From Flectobacillus roseus (lineage in GTDB: Bacteria > Bacteroidota > Bacteroidia > Cytophagales > Spirosomataceae), in NCBI RefSeq assembly GCF_030056665.1, contig NZ_JASHIG010000010.1: DNA of 64,000 nucleotides, one strand, 5' to 3'. Each line of letters opens with the position of its first letter. Positions within the stretch are counted from its first letter, which is position 1. Position numbers and translations under genes: made by a program. Of this stretch, positions 44,080 to 52,421 are shown piece by piece. The notes beneath the pieces were generated by a model. That model worked only from the letters and a program-made list of their open reading frames with translations. It ran no database searches and was not told the DNA's origin.

Positions 44080-45146
44080 AGTATCCCTAAGTTAATTTTT
44101 ATATCATCATTATACATCGCTAAAGCCTCATTGATTATGCTGTTGTCAGGTAGGATACCTGATTTTAAATCTTCAAAAGTAGTATTGATAGAATTATCGG
44201 AAGACTTTTGTATATTCCAACATTTAATATCAATTTGATCTCTTTGCGCACATAATGCCATTTGTTTAATAACGAAGTAGCTATGAGATGCCAAAAAGAT
44301 TTGAACTCCTGCTTTACTCATTGCTACGAGCATCTCAACCATTTTTCTGATAGCATTTGGATGTAATGCAGTCTCTGGCTCATCCATAAATAATATTGTT
44401 CTGTTGCCTAGTTGACGGTTCGTGATTAGAGTCGTTAAAATTCCTATTTTTTTTATCCCCTCAGCCGTTAATTGCATCGAAAATTGCTGATTCCCTTTTT
44501 TGAATAAAAAAGGTTGCTCTGGTATCCTAGTTTGCTCTATTCTACCTTCAAAGAGTTCTTCTAAATGTTTATTTACATTACTAAGCTCAGATGCAACTTT
44601 GCCCTTCGAACTTTCAAGTCTTAATGCTTTTATAAGATCCAAATAGGTATCATCGAAACCCATACCATAAAAATTATCCCTCATACTGCTAATATCGTTA
44701 AAGGCAGTAAGTACTTCCTTTGCAGGGATAAATAAAGCATTGATAGTTTGTTCAGGAATACTTTCAACTAGGTCAGTACAGGTAGAAATAGTCTCATCAG
44801 TTTTTTCTCCAAATGAAAAATAAATGGATTGCTGATAATTTTTGGATTTGATAGCTATATCAACTTCTAGCTTTTCTTTAGAGCTTTTTTTTACAAGTTC
44901 TCCAAGCCCTTTTCTTGGGAAGAAGGTAGATTTTAGTTTTTCGGCTAATTCTTTTTTATAGAGAACGTCGCCAGATTTTCTTTTGAGGCTATAAACCTCT
45001 AATGATTTTACAATTGTATAAAGTAGCTTTAATATACCAGTCTTACCTGTGTCATTTTGCCCAATTATCAAATTTATCTGAGGTATATCTTGAAGAAATA
45101 GCTCAGAATGTGCCATGAAGTTTTTAACTTTTATTTCCTTAATCAT
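44076..45146 (-). CDS. AAA family (OLD/AAA_15-21-like) ATPase
   Basis: 356 residues of the ABC/SMC-like overcoming-lysogeny-defect ATPase group. It starts IKEIKVKNFMAHSELFLQDI with Walker A IIGQNDTGKTG (28-37). Walker B is TILFMDEPETALHP (about 248-261), followed by FLASHSYFVIKQM, the H-switch. A signature-like QLTAEGIKKIGIL lies before Walker B. The middle (about 75-200) is helical/charged. Such ATPases partner with nuclease, Toprim or HNH effectors in prokaryotic defence (Gabija, Septu, PARIS, AbiL). Here the partner is the overlapping 43555-44079 gene. It sits between nuoC and an ABC exporter, unrelated to either, with its own 106-base upstream gap. Confidence 0.85.
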   Translation of the reverse strand: MIKEIKVKNFMAHSELFLQDIPQINLIIGQNDTGKTGILKLLYTIVKSLEVYSLKRKSGDVLYKKELAEKLKSTFFPRKGLGELVKKSSKEKLEVDIAIKSKNYQQSIYFSFGEKTDETISTCTDLVESIPEQTINALFIPAKEVLTAFNDISSMRDNFYGMGFDDTYLDLIKALRLESSKGKVASELSNVNKHLEELFEGRIEQTRIPEQPFLFKKGNQQFSMQLTAEGIKKIGILTTLITNRQLGNRTILFMDEPETALHPNAIRKMVEMLVAMSKAGVQIFLASHSYFVIKQMALCAQRDQIDIKCWNIQKSSDNSINTTFEDLKSGILPDNSIINEALAMYNDDIKINLGIL

Positions 45147-45162
45147 ACTAGAATAATATTAC

Positions 45163-45175
45163 ATGATGACATCAT
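45163..45175. promoter_or_regulatory. Short palindrome upstream of the ATPase gene
   Basis: ATGATGACATCAT is a perfect 13-base palindrome located 17 bases upstream of the ATPase start codon in an AT-rich gap. It could be a regulator site; this is weak evidence. Confidence 0.3.
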
Positions 45176-45252
45176 AAATGATTGATAATGTATGCTTTTT
45201 CTTACAAACTTTATGAGACTTATATATAAACATACTCAGCTCATACTCCAAT

Positions 45253-45741
45253 CTAATACTTTACCTGAATACCGTGATAATATTCTTGTGCTTGATAGTC
45301 CTTTCGAAGAGGGTGTCCGTCCCAATCTTCTGGCAATAGGATTCTTCGTAAATCTGGATGTCCCTCAAAACGAATACCCACTAGGTCAAAGGCCTCGCGC
45401 TCGTGCCAGTCTGCGGTACGCCAGATATGACTCAAGGTTGGTACGCTTGGTGCTGGTTCATCTTTGGCATTGCGTGGGACAACCACTTTTAGCATGATTT
45501 TGTGCTCGTATGGAACGGAGTACAAATTATAAATTACTTCCATCGTCGCTTTTTCGACGCCATTATCCAAAGCTGTAATGCACGACAACATATCGAAGTA
45601 ACAGTTTTCATTTTCGAATAAAAACCTTGCTACAACGGCAATTTTATCGGTTGAAATATGGAGACACTGATGGTCTTTTCCTAGAATGATATCTGAACCC
45701 AATTCAGAAGTAATCAGGTCATTGATTTGTTCGAAAGTCAT
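45253..45741 (-). CDS. nuoC: NADH-quinone oxidoreductase subunit C
   Basis: 162 residues. The core 30-kDa-subunit motif is HIWRTADWHEREAFDLVGIR, followed by the C-terminal RRILLPEDWDGHPLRKDY, both diagnostic of NuoC (respiratory complex I, peripheral arm). Length is typical of a stand-alone NuoC, not a NuoCD fusion. It begins 30 bases after nuoB. The downstream neighbour is the ATPase module, not nuoD, which is unusual. Confidence 0.95.
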   Translation of the reverse strand: MTFEQINDLITSELGSDIILGKDHQCLHISTDKIAVVARFLFENENCYFDMLSCITALDNGVEKATMEVIYNLYSVPYEHKIMLKVVVPRNAKDEPAPSVPTLSHIWRTADWHEREAFDLVGIRFEGHPDLRRILLPEDWDGHPLRKDYQAQEYYHGIQVKY

Positions 45742-45771
45742 GTTTGAAGGCGCTAAATAGTGGGCTATTGA

Positions 45772-46323
45772 TTAAGCAGAAGCAAACGCTGGTTTTTGGT
45801 TACGAGCCTCTTCCTGTTCCATATCCAAAATAGCTTTAGGAGCTACAATGGTTTCTTGGCGGATTTTTTCTTGTAATTTCAAAAAACCACCAATCAAGGC
45901 TTCTGGACGAGGAGGACAGCCTGGCACATATACATCCACTGGAATAATGCGGTCGACACCTTTTACGACGTGATAACCGTGTTCCCAGTAAGGTCCACCA
46001 CAATTAGAGCAGCTACCCATCGAAATCACATAGCGAGGTTCAGGCATTTGTTCATACAAACGGCGAATACGGTCAGCCATTTTGAAGGTAACAGTACCCG
46101 CTACAATCATCACATCTGATTGGCGCGGCGAAGGGCGTGGAAATACCCCAAAACGGTCGAGGTCATAACCTGATGCCATGGTTTGCATCATTTCGATAGC
46201 ACAACACGCCAAACCAAAGCCCATTGGCCACAACGAACTCAAACGTGCCCAGTTGAGCAAGTCTTCTACTTGACTAAGTACAATATTATTTTCTTCGAAT
46301 TGCTGGTCGAGTAATCCCTTCAT
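45772..46323 (-). CDS. nuoB: NADH-quinone oxidoreductase subunit B
   Basis: 183 residues. The N2 iron-sulfur cluster ligands are all visible: the tandem Cys40-Cys41 in FGLACCAIEMM, Cys105 in SMGSCSNCGG and Cys136 in YVPGCPPRP. RFGVFPRPSPRQSD is also characteristic. It passes electrons from the Fe-S chain to quinone in complex I. The upstream neighbour is a repeat-rich gap and a T9SS gene, not nuoA. nuoB and nuoC therefore form a two-gene unit here. Confidence 0.96.
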   Translation of the reverse strand: MKGLLDQQFEENNIVLSQVEDLLNWARLSSLWPMGFGLACCAIEMMQTMASGYDLDRFGVFPRPSPRQSDVMIVAGTVTFKMADRIRRLYEQMPEPRYVISMGSCSNCGGPYWEHGYHVVKGVDRIIPVDVYVPGCPPRPEALIGGFLKLQEKIRQETIVAPKAILDMEQEEARNQKPAFASA

Positions 46324-46470
46324 ATCTGAAAATGTTAGATTGAGGTATGTGATTGATGTTAAGGAATCCCAATGCTAAATCAACAGCACAATATCGTTTT
46401 TGATTCCCTAGCCTGCAAAGATACAAACCCCTATGCAATTATGATGAAGGAAGAGGAAAAAAGGCATAAA

Positions 46471-46656
46471 GGAAAGTGGAGTGCTTTAAGTGAAGAGAGT
46501 CCAAGGCATGAGTGAACAGGCACAAAGGCACAAAGTGGAAGGAAAGTAAGGTACTTTATGTGAAGGGAGTTCAAGGTATGAGTGAACAGGCACAAAGGTA
46601 TAAAGAGATTATCATCTTATATTGTAAAACACTCTGTGCCTTTGTGCCTGTTCCCT
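46471..46656. repeat. Two tandem 70-base units plus an inverted arm
   Basis: Units 46471-46540 and 46541-46610 are direct repeats of exactly 70 bases with roughly 80 percent identity, both ending in GTGAACAGGCACAAAGG. An inverted arm at 46630-46656 (CACTCTGTGCCTTTGTGCCT...) can pair with either unit. It lies upstream of nuoB in the 350-base gap 46324-46673, whose remainder shows nothing. Confidence 0.6.
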
Positions 46657-46673
46657 TTGAAACTCAAAAAAAA

Positions 46674-49103
46674 CTACTTCACCACCGTCACATATCCTGT
46701 TAGTGCAGGAAGGTTTACGTTGGGTTTGATGACGTAATAATAGGTACCTGTAGGAATACGCTGACCCTCTTGGATGCCGTCAAATGGTTGAGAATAGCCT
46801 TTTGAATAGAATATTTCATTGCCCCATCGGTTATAAATTTTCACTTCGATATTGGGATATTCCCCGATGCCATCTAGTTCCCAAGTATCATTTATTCTGT
46901 CGCCATTGGGGGTAAAAGAATTAGGAATGTCGATTTTGGGATACACAAAAACATTGATTTTGTCGCTAGCTTTACATTTGCTGGTGTTGGCTACAACTTC
47001 AAGGGTATATTCTTGATGCGAAATGGGTGCTGCTGTAGGAGAAAAGTCGGTTGGATTTAGTAAACCAGTTGTAGGCGACCAAGTAAAACTGTATCCCGAA
47101 CCTTGACTACCCACTACGGGAATTTGTACTTGTTGTCCTCTGAAAATCGTAATATCTTCTCCTAATTGAACTCTGGGAACTCTATCGACGATAGCATTGC
47201 TAGTAGCAGAATTTTTACAGCCATCAGCCGAGGTGTATTCATATATAATTGGCCACACACCCGAACCCGCTTTGGATGGGTCAAATACCGAACCCGTCAT
47301 TCCTTTTCCAGAAAATACCCCCGCATTGGAGCTAACAGGAGTAACATAAATACTCAAATCTGTTGAAAGATTCTTGGCTTCGCAAAATGAAGGAATAGGA
47401 GCAAAGGTAACCGTTGGCTTAGGATATACTCTAATTACAACTTCAGGAGCATTCTTTTTACAACCTTTATCGGAGGTAGCCTGCAATTGATAATTTCCTG
47501 ATTGAGTTATATTGATAGTCTGATCAGAGCTAAAATTAGCACCATCTTTTTGCCATAACCATGTTGTTCCCGTATTCACGTCGGCTTTGAGGGTTACAAC
47601 TTCGCCTTCGCAGACCTCAGTTTTGTTTGAAATATTTTGCACGCTCACCTGTGGCAATGGATTTACAGCGATATTGAGTGAGGCATCAAATGTACAAAAT
47701 GGACTACTTTTCTGGGTAATCACCAATCTGTAAACGCCTGAGCGGTCGTAGGCTGCTTCTCTATTACTAGTAAGTGTAAAATTGTCTAATGTCCAGTCAT
47801 AGGAAAAATCTGCTGGATTGGCTCCAGAAATACTTGGGCTAATAGTACCTGGCGATTTGTCCGCACATATGGTTGTACCTAATGAGGGCGTTAAAGATAG
47901 TCCAACACCTCCAGCGCCAATAACTCTGGTTAACAAGGAGGTATCTGTAGGCTTACATGTAGCAGTAGGATCCTTGATTTCAACCCTATAATCGCCTGTA
48001 ACATCGTCGTTGATACGAAGCTTGTTGGTAGTAGCACCTGATAAAGGATTACCATTATAGTACCATTGGTAGGTAGCGTTGGGGTTTGCTTGTGTTTCAA
48101 GAACACGGTAGCTTTTCTGACAAAGGGTTATTGTATTGATATGAGCGGTATTGGTATTTCCTTCAATATAAATTCTCGGCTTTTCTACTTCTTTACAATC
48201 TTTTACCAAAACATCATACTCCACTTGAGCTTGACTAATGATGTTGCCACCTAGCTTCTGAGTAGCCATAATTTTCATGGCATATAATCCTTCTTTGTTG
48301 GGCTGAAACTGTACCGTTCCTGCATTGGATAATACAATAGGAATGCTTGATGCAATGGGAGAACTAGTTGAATATCCTGACAGCCACGTCACCTCTTTGG
48401 GAGACGCCAACTGAGGTAAGACTAAGGGCGAACTTGGTGAACTTAAGCCTTTATAGAGTGGTTCAAATGAATATTCTGTGCTTGTACCGTTGGAGTTAAT
48501 CACAGGTAGATTAACAAAGTTGACTTGGTTTAAGCAGTAAAAACTTCCTTGTGCTTCTTGAAATGCAGGGGTTTGAGTAATGGCATTGGTGAAGAAAAGG
48601 TACAGTACTAAACTCGAACTACTAGGATTAGCAATATTGACTAACTGACTACTTCTACAACAACGCTCCACAATGACATAATACCCGTCAGGGGCTGAAA
48701 GTTGAGTAAAGTCGAGTGTGATATTTTTGCCTAGCACTAAGTCTTTTGACTTTAACGTACCAATATTACAATTGTTGGGATAGTTTAAGTCTATACTAGT
48801 AGAAGACCCTCCTGTAAAGTCAATTACCCCAGAAGCATCAATATTCGTAGTAACATCTACATTATCTCTTTTTCGAAAAACCTTAGCTCTTAAATCTTTA
48901 GTGAGTGCACCAGATGCCAAATCTGCCTGATTGGTGGCGTTATGCAAAGAGATGTATAAATGAACGGTAAGTTGAAATTGATTGGTAGTTCCCGAAACTT
49001 TTGAAAGCTGCAAATACCCTCCAACAAAAGGGTCTTGTGCAAACAAAGGTTGCAGGGTTGTTATACAAAGTAGGATGATTAATAAACGTAACCTCATTAG
49101 CAA
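46674..49103 (-). CDS. T9SS type B (gliding-motility-associated C-terminal domain) surface protein
   Basis: 809 residues with a Sec signal (MLMRLRLLIILLCITTLQPL...FAQ). An N-terminal beta-rich region (about 25-310, GGYLQLSKVSGTTNQFQLTV) shared with the next gene is followed by Ig-like repeats (YQWYYNGNPLSGATTNKLRI, TWLWQKDGANFSSDQTINIT). The final 85 residues are the CHU_C/gliding motility-associated domain (IPNSFTPNGDRINDTWEL, IYNRWGNEIF, PTGTYYYVI, LTGYVTVVK), a T9SS type B signal. It is presumably exported to the surface, with adhesin or motility function unknown. Confidence 0.9.
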   Translation of the reverse strand: MLMRLRLLIILLCITTLQPLFAQDPFVGGYLQLSKVSGTTNQFQLTVHLYISLHNATNQADLASGALTKDLRAKVFRKRDNVDVTTNIDASGVIDFTGGSSTSIDLNYPNNCNIGTLKSKDLVLGKNITLDFTQLSAPDGYYVIVERCCRSSQLVNIANPSSSSLVLYLFFTNAITQTPAFQEAQGSFYCLNQVNFVNLPVINSNGTSTEYSFEPLYKGLSSPSSPLVLPQLASPKEVTWLSGYSTSSPIASSIPIVLSNAGTVQFQPNKEGLYAMKIMATQKLGGNIISQAQVEYDVLVKDCKEVEKPRIYIEGNTNTAHINTITLCQKSYRVLETQANPNATYQWYYNGNPLSGATTNKLRINDDVTGDYRVEIKDPTATCKPTDTSLLTRVIGAGGVGLSLTPSLGTTICADKSPGTISPSISGANPADFSYDWTLDNFTLTSNREAAYDRSGVYRLVITQKSSPFCTFDASLNIAVNPLPQVSVQNISNKTEVCEGEVVTLKADVNTGTTWLWQKDGANFSSDQTINITQSGNYQLQATSDKGCKKNAPEVVIRVYPKPTVTFAPIPSFCEAKNLSTDLSIYVTPVSSNAGVFSGKGMTGSVFDPSKAGSGVWPIIYEYTSADGCKNSATSNAIVDRVPRVQLGEDITIFRGQQVQIPVVGSQGSGYSFTWSPTTGLLNPTDFSPTAAPISHQEYTLEVVANTSKCKASDKINVFVYPKIDIPNSFTPNGDRINDTWELDGIGEYPNIEVKIYNRWGNEIFYSKGYSQPFDGIQEGQRIPTGTYYYVIKPNVNLPALTGYVTVVK

Positions 49104-49311
49104 TTGGGTTTATTATAAGTATTAGGACGTTATTGGTTAATAGGGTCTCTGTTATTGGAAAATGCCTTTATCCCATAAAATACTAATAATTAACTCAGAC
49201 CTTTCACTTAATTGTTTAAAGCAAGAATCTTTCTTATTACTTGTGACTCTAAATTAATGAATAAATCATGTTTGACATCTTTTGAGATACTATCTATTTA
49301 TGAAACGCAAA

Positions 49312-49381
49312 AAGTGTATTCAATTGGATAAAAGGTGTTTGTAAAAATACATAAAAACCTTCTATCTTATTGAATACACTT
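49312..49381 (-). terminator. Long-stem terminator after the second type B gene
   Basis: Arms 49312-49324 and 49369-49381 (AAGTGTATTCAAT and complement, 13 bp) enclose an inner stem AAGGT/ACCTT; on the minus strand a T-rich tail CTTTTT follows. It ends the upstream T9SS gene transcript. The rest of the 49104-49423 gap shows nothing. Confidence 0.65.
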
Positions 49382-49423
49382 CTTTTCTTTGAAAACTCTA
49401 TGGATGTTCTTTGCTGAAAACAG

Positions 49424-51883
49424 TTACTTTATTACGGTCAAATACCCCGTTAGCGTAGGCCAATCTTTACGGATTTCGATGACATAGTAATAGGTTGATG
49501 ACTTAACTTCCTTGTCATCAATAATTCCTTTGAAAGGATTACTTGCATAGTCATTGGTGGTAAATACTTCGTTGCCCCAGCGATTAAATAACTTCACAGA
49601 AGCATTGGGGAATGAGGTAGTGATATCTGACAAATCCCAAAAGTCATTGATGCCATCTTCGTTTGGCGTGAAAGTATTTACAATTTTTCCACTGACAAAA
49701 ACTTTTACAATTTTTTCATCGGCACATTGGGTGGCCTTATCAGTTACCTTCAAGGCATAATTGGTGGATTGGCTGGGTGTTGCTACTGTTACTGGCGTAT
49801 TTACCTCACTTAGTCCTGTTGCTGGTGACCACAGTAATGTATAATCCGCAAGGTTGGTACTGGTTGCCAAGCTACTAGTTAAAGTTGTAGATTCTCCCGC
49901 TTGAATAACTACATCAGGACTTAGTGTAAACACAGGTGCGGCACCAATCTTGAGGTTAGCTGTAGCTTTGGATTGACAACCCGCATTAGCGCCAAAGGTG
50001 TAAGTAATGTCATACGAACCAGCTCCGTAGGTAGTAGGATTGATGGTTGTACTGGTCAAAGTTGTTCCTCGTGAGTCCTTAAAAACTCCTCCAGAGTTAT
50101 ATGGATTAACAAATTTTGTTAAATCAATCGTTGCAGTAGTTGGCAAACAAATAGGGTCTAATTTGAAAGTAACTGGGGTTGAGGCTGTGCCTGTGACGGT
50201 GATTTGTTTCGTATCAGTACAACCAACGGCTGTGGTAACCGTGAGTCCGTAGGTATTTTGTCCTGTATCTTTTACTTTGACAATATTACTCTTCTCAGTG
50301 GGCAAAGTACTTCCATTTTTTGTCCAAACATAAGTGTAATCAGCACTTAAATCCAATGTAGTTCCGATACTAAAATCATCCGAGTCACAGTAGGTAGTTT
50401 GACCACTGCTAGTTTTAAGTGTTGCATCAGGGAAAGTCGGAAAGTCAATTTTCAGGCTGAGCATATAGGTACAAGCATTAGCCGCTGAAGCCACTGGTTG
50501 AAGAGATACTTTGAACTCAACTGTTGTTGATTTCTGAGGAGTACCATACTCTATGGCATAATTCTGTGTTGTTATAGGTGAACTATTGGCTGTCCAAGTA
50601 TATACAAAATTATTGGTGTTGTATTGTCCTGCGCTTCCTTTTTCTCTTACTTGTACTAATGTTAACCTACATTGTTGACGATAACTAGAGGTTACTTCCA
50701 AATCCAACCCAGGTCTTTCTGTCAAGGTAACATTTGAGGAGGCTTTAGGAAGTCCGCAGCCATTTTTGGCTGATACCAAAACGGTATATGTTCCTGCACC
50801 TTCAGCCTTCACCTTGGAATCCGTTGCACCAGCGATATTTAAACCATCTTTTTGCCATTGATAAGTATAATTACTATTGGCTGGAGTCGACAAGTCGATA
50901 TAACCATTTTTGCAAACGGTTCCTGTACTGATAGGACTTCCAGAAGCATCGCTAATTACAGGTGTGGCAGATACTGTTGCTGAACAATCTATTACTTTTA
51001 AGACAAAATCTCTACGAGTTTTGCCAATCGTAACGCCATTTCTTTTTTCTGTAACTTCCACACAAAACAAATACGTGCCCACTGCACTGGCTGTGACCGA
51101 TAATATACCCGAAGCATTGACACTCAGCGCAGGACTCCCCGGGATTTGAGCGGTGGCACTACTTCCACCTGCCCAGCTTACAGTTGCATAACTGCCCGAA
51201 CCCGTTGGAGTTGGATTACTATTTGAGCTTGTCGATGAACCTTTGTAGGGTGTCACCAAGGCGTAAGATAGTTGGTCGTCGTCACGGTCGTTTGCCCCAA
51301 AGTCATAGCTAAACGCTTGCCCTTTACAGATATACGCACCTGTAATAGCATGAAATTCGGGAGAGGAATTATAGAACTCATTACCAGACTGCTTAAGCGC
51401 AGGAAACTCCAAGTAAAACAAAGCTCCCGTTGAGGTTGGACTGCTAATATTAGTTACGTTGGCTCTACAGCATTTTTCGACTACTACATAGTATCCACCA
51501 GCATCAGCATAGTCGGCAGAAGACACCACGAAGTCACCTTCGTAGTCTACTTGCAAAATGCCAAGTTGCTGACTATTAGCACAATCTTGATTGTTGAAGG
51601 AAACATCTTTCCCTGTGAGCGAGGACGCTTTGAGTGTAAGCGAAGCCTTGAGTGTGTTATTACTTTTCTGAAAAATACCTACCTTAAGATTATCATCACT
51701 GCTAGTTGGCGCGCCACCAGATTTGTCATAATACACATGAAGTAATAGACGAAATTTTCCATTTGTAGTGCTACTTCTGCTGATTAGTTCTAAATTACCA
51801 CCCAGCACCGAAGCTGCGTGTACATAATTCGAGATAATCATACATAAACAAAAGCTTAAACACCTGAAAATGTGCTTGGTCAT
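49424..51883 (-). CDS. T9SS type B (gliding-motility-associated C-terminal domain) surface protein
   Basis: 819 residues from the ATG at 51883, which gives a normal signal peptide (MTKHIFRCLSFCLCMIISNY); the longer frame to 51928 puts 15 hydrophilic residues ahead of it. The N-terminal region (GGNLELISRSSTTNGKFRLL, YYVVVEKCCRANVTNISSP) is homologous to that of the neighbouring 46674-49103 gene, so the pair is a local duplication. Ig-like repeats (YTYQWQKDGLNIAGATDSKV) and a type B tail follow (VNTFTPNEDGINDFWDLSDI, FNRWGNEVF, LTGYLTVIK). Surface-exported, ligand unknown. Confidence 0.9.
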   Translation of the reverse strand: MTKHIFRCLSFCLCMIISNYVHAASVLGGNLELISRSSTTNGKFRLLLHVYYDKSGGAPTSSDDNLKVGIFQKSNNTLKASLTLKASSLTGKDVSFNNQDCANSQQLGILQVDYEGDFVVSSADYADAGGYYVVVEKCCRANVTNISSPTSTGALFYLEFPALKQSGNEFYNSSPEFHAITGAYICKGQAFSYDFGANDRDDDQLSYALVTPYKGSSTSSNSNPTPTGSGSYATVSWAGGSSATAQIPGSPALSVNASGILSVTASAVGTYLFCVEVTEKRNGVTIGKTRRDFVLKVIDCSATVSATPVISDASGSPISTGTVCKNGYIDLSTPANSNYTYQWQKDGLNIAGATDSKVKAEGAGTYTVLVSAKNGCGLPKASSNVTLTERPGLDLEVTSSYRQQCRLTLVQVREKGSAGQYNTNNFVYTWTANSSPITTQNYAIEYGTPQKSTTVEFKVSLQPVASAANACTYMLSLKIDFPTFPDATLKTSSGQTTYCDSDDFSIGTTLDLSADYTYVWTKNGSTLPTEKSNIVKVKDTGQNTYGLTVTTAVGCTDTKQITVTGTASTPVTFKLDPICLPTTATIDLTKFVNPYNSGGVFKDSRGTTLTSTTINPTTYGAGSYDITYTFGANAGCQSKATANLKIGAAPVFTLSPDVVIQAGESTTLTSSLATSTNLADYTLLWSPATGLSEVNTPVTVATPSQSTNYALKVTDKATQCADEKIVKVFVSGKIVNTFTPNEDGINDFWDLSDITTSFPNASVKLFNRWGNEVFTTNDYASNPFKGIIDDKEVKSSTYYYVIEIRKDWPTLTGYLTVIK

Positions 51884-52421
51884 TTGAAATAAGGGCTTAT
51901 AGTGTTGTGTTACATTAAGCGGATTCACTAAAGCTGGCGGGCCTTAAGGGATTTCTAGCAATAATTGTGCTAGAACAACTCATTCATACTTGTTGACGAT
52001 AGAAACTATAAAGCAATAGAGGATAAAAGGGTAGATGGGGGAGTGGGGTATTTACCACAAAACTCCTAAATTATGGCGTAAATAAGCAAATGAATGTTTT
52101 TGTAAATATAATCTATTCAATGTCAGAAATCGACTTCAGTGGTATTGATATTACGATTTTGTAAATGGTTAATAATCAGTTATAAAATGGTATTTATAAC
52201 CTTTTGAGATAGTTACTTGTTAAAAACTAATCATAATAAATATACAAAATATTTAGGAAGATAAAAAGGGCTCAATGGTTGTTTAACATGAAAGATATGT
52301 GAGAAGAAGTTAAATTTGTAAATATTTTACATCGCATTTACCTGAGACCCAATTGACGGACATTCAAAGTGTAAAGTAAACACTTTTCGCTCCTGTGCCT
52401 TTGTCATTTAAAGATAACAAC
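51884..52421. other. 538-base divergent intergenic region
   Basis: Non-coding, AT-rich gap between the divergent T9SS gene and recG. I see only a short piece of the GTGCCTTTGT repeat family at about 52390-52405, immediately before recG. No clear promoter box, hairpin or small ORF could be supported. Confidence 0.4.

Noticed and set aside
45192..45497. Plus-strand frame overlapping nuoC
   Set aside because: Antisense to the diagnostic NuoC C-terminus; no independent evidence.
46471..46656. CRISPR array
   Set aside because: Only two diverged 70-base units without unique spacers, and no cas genes.
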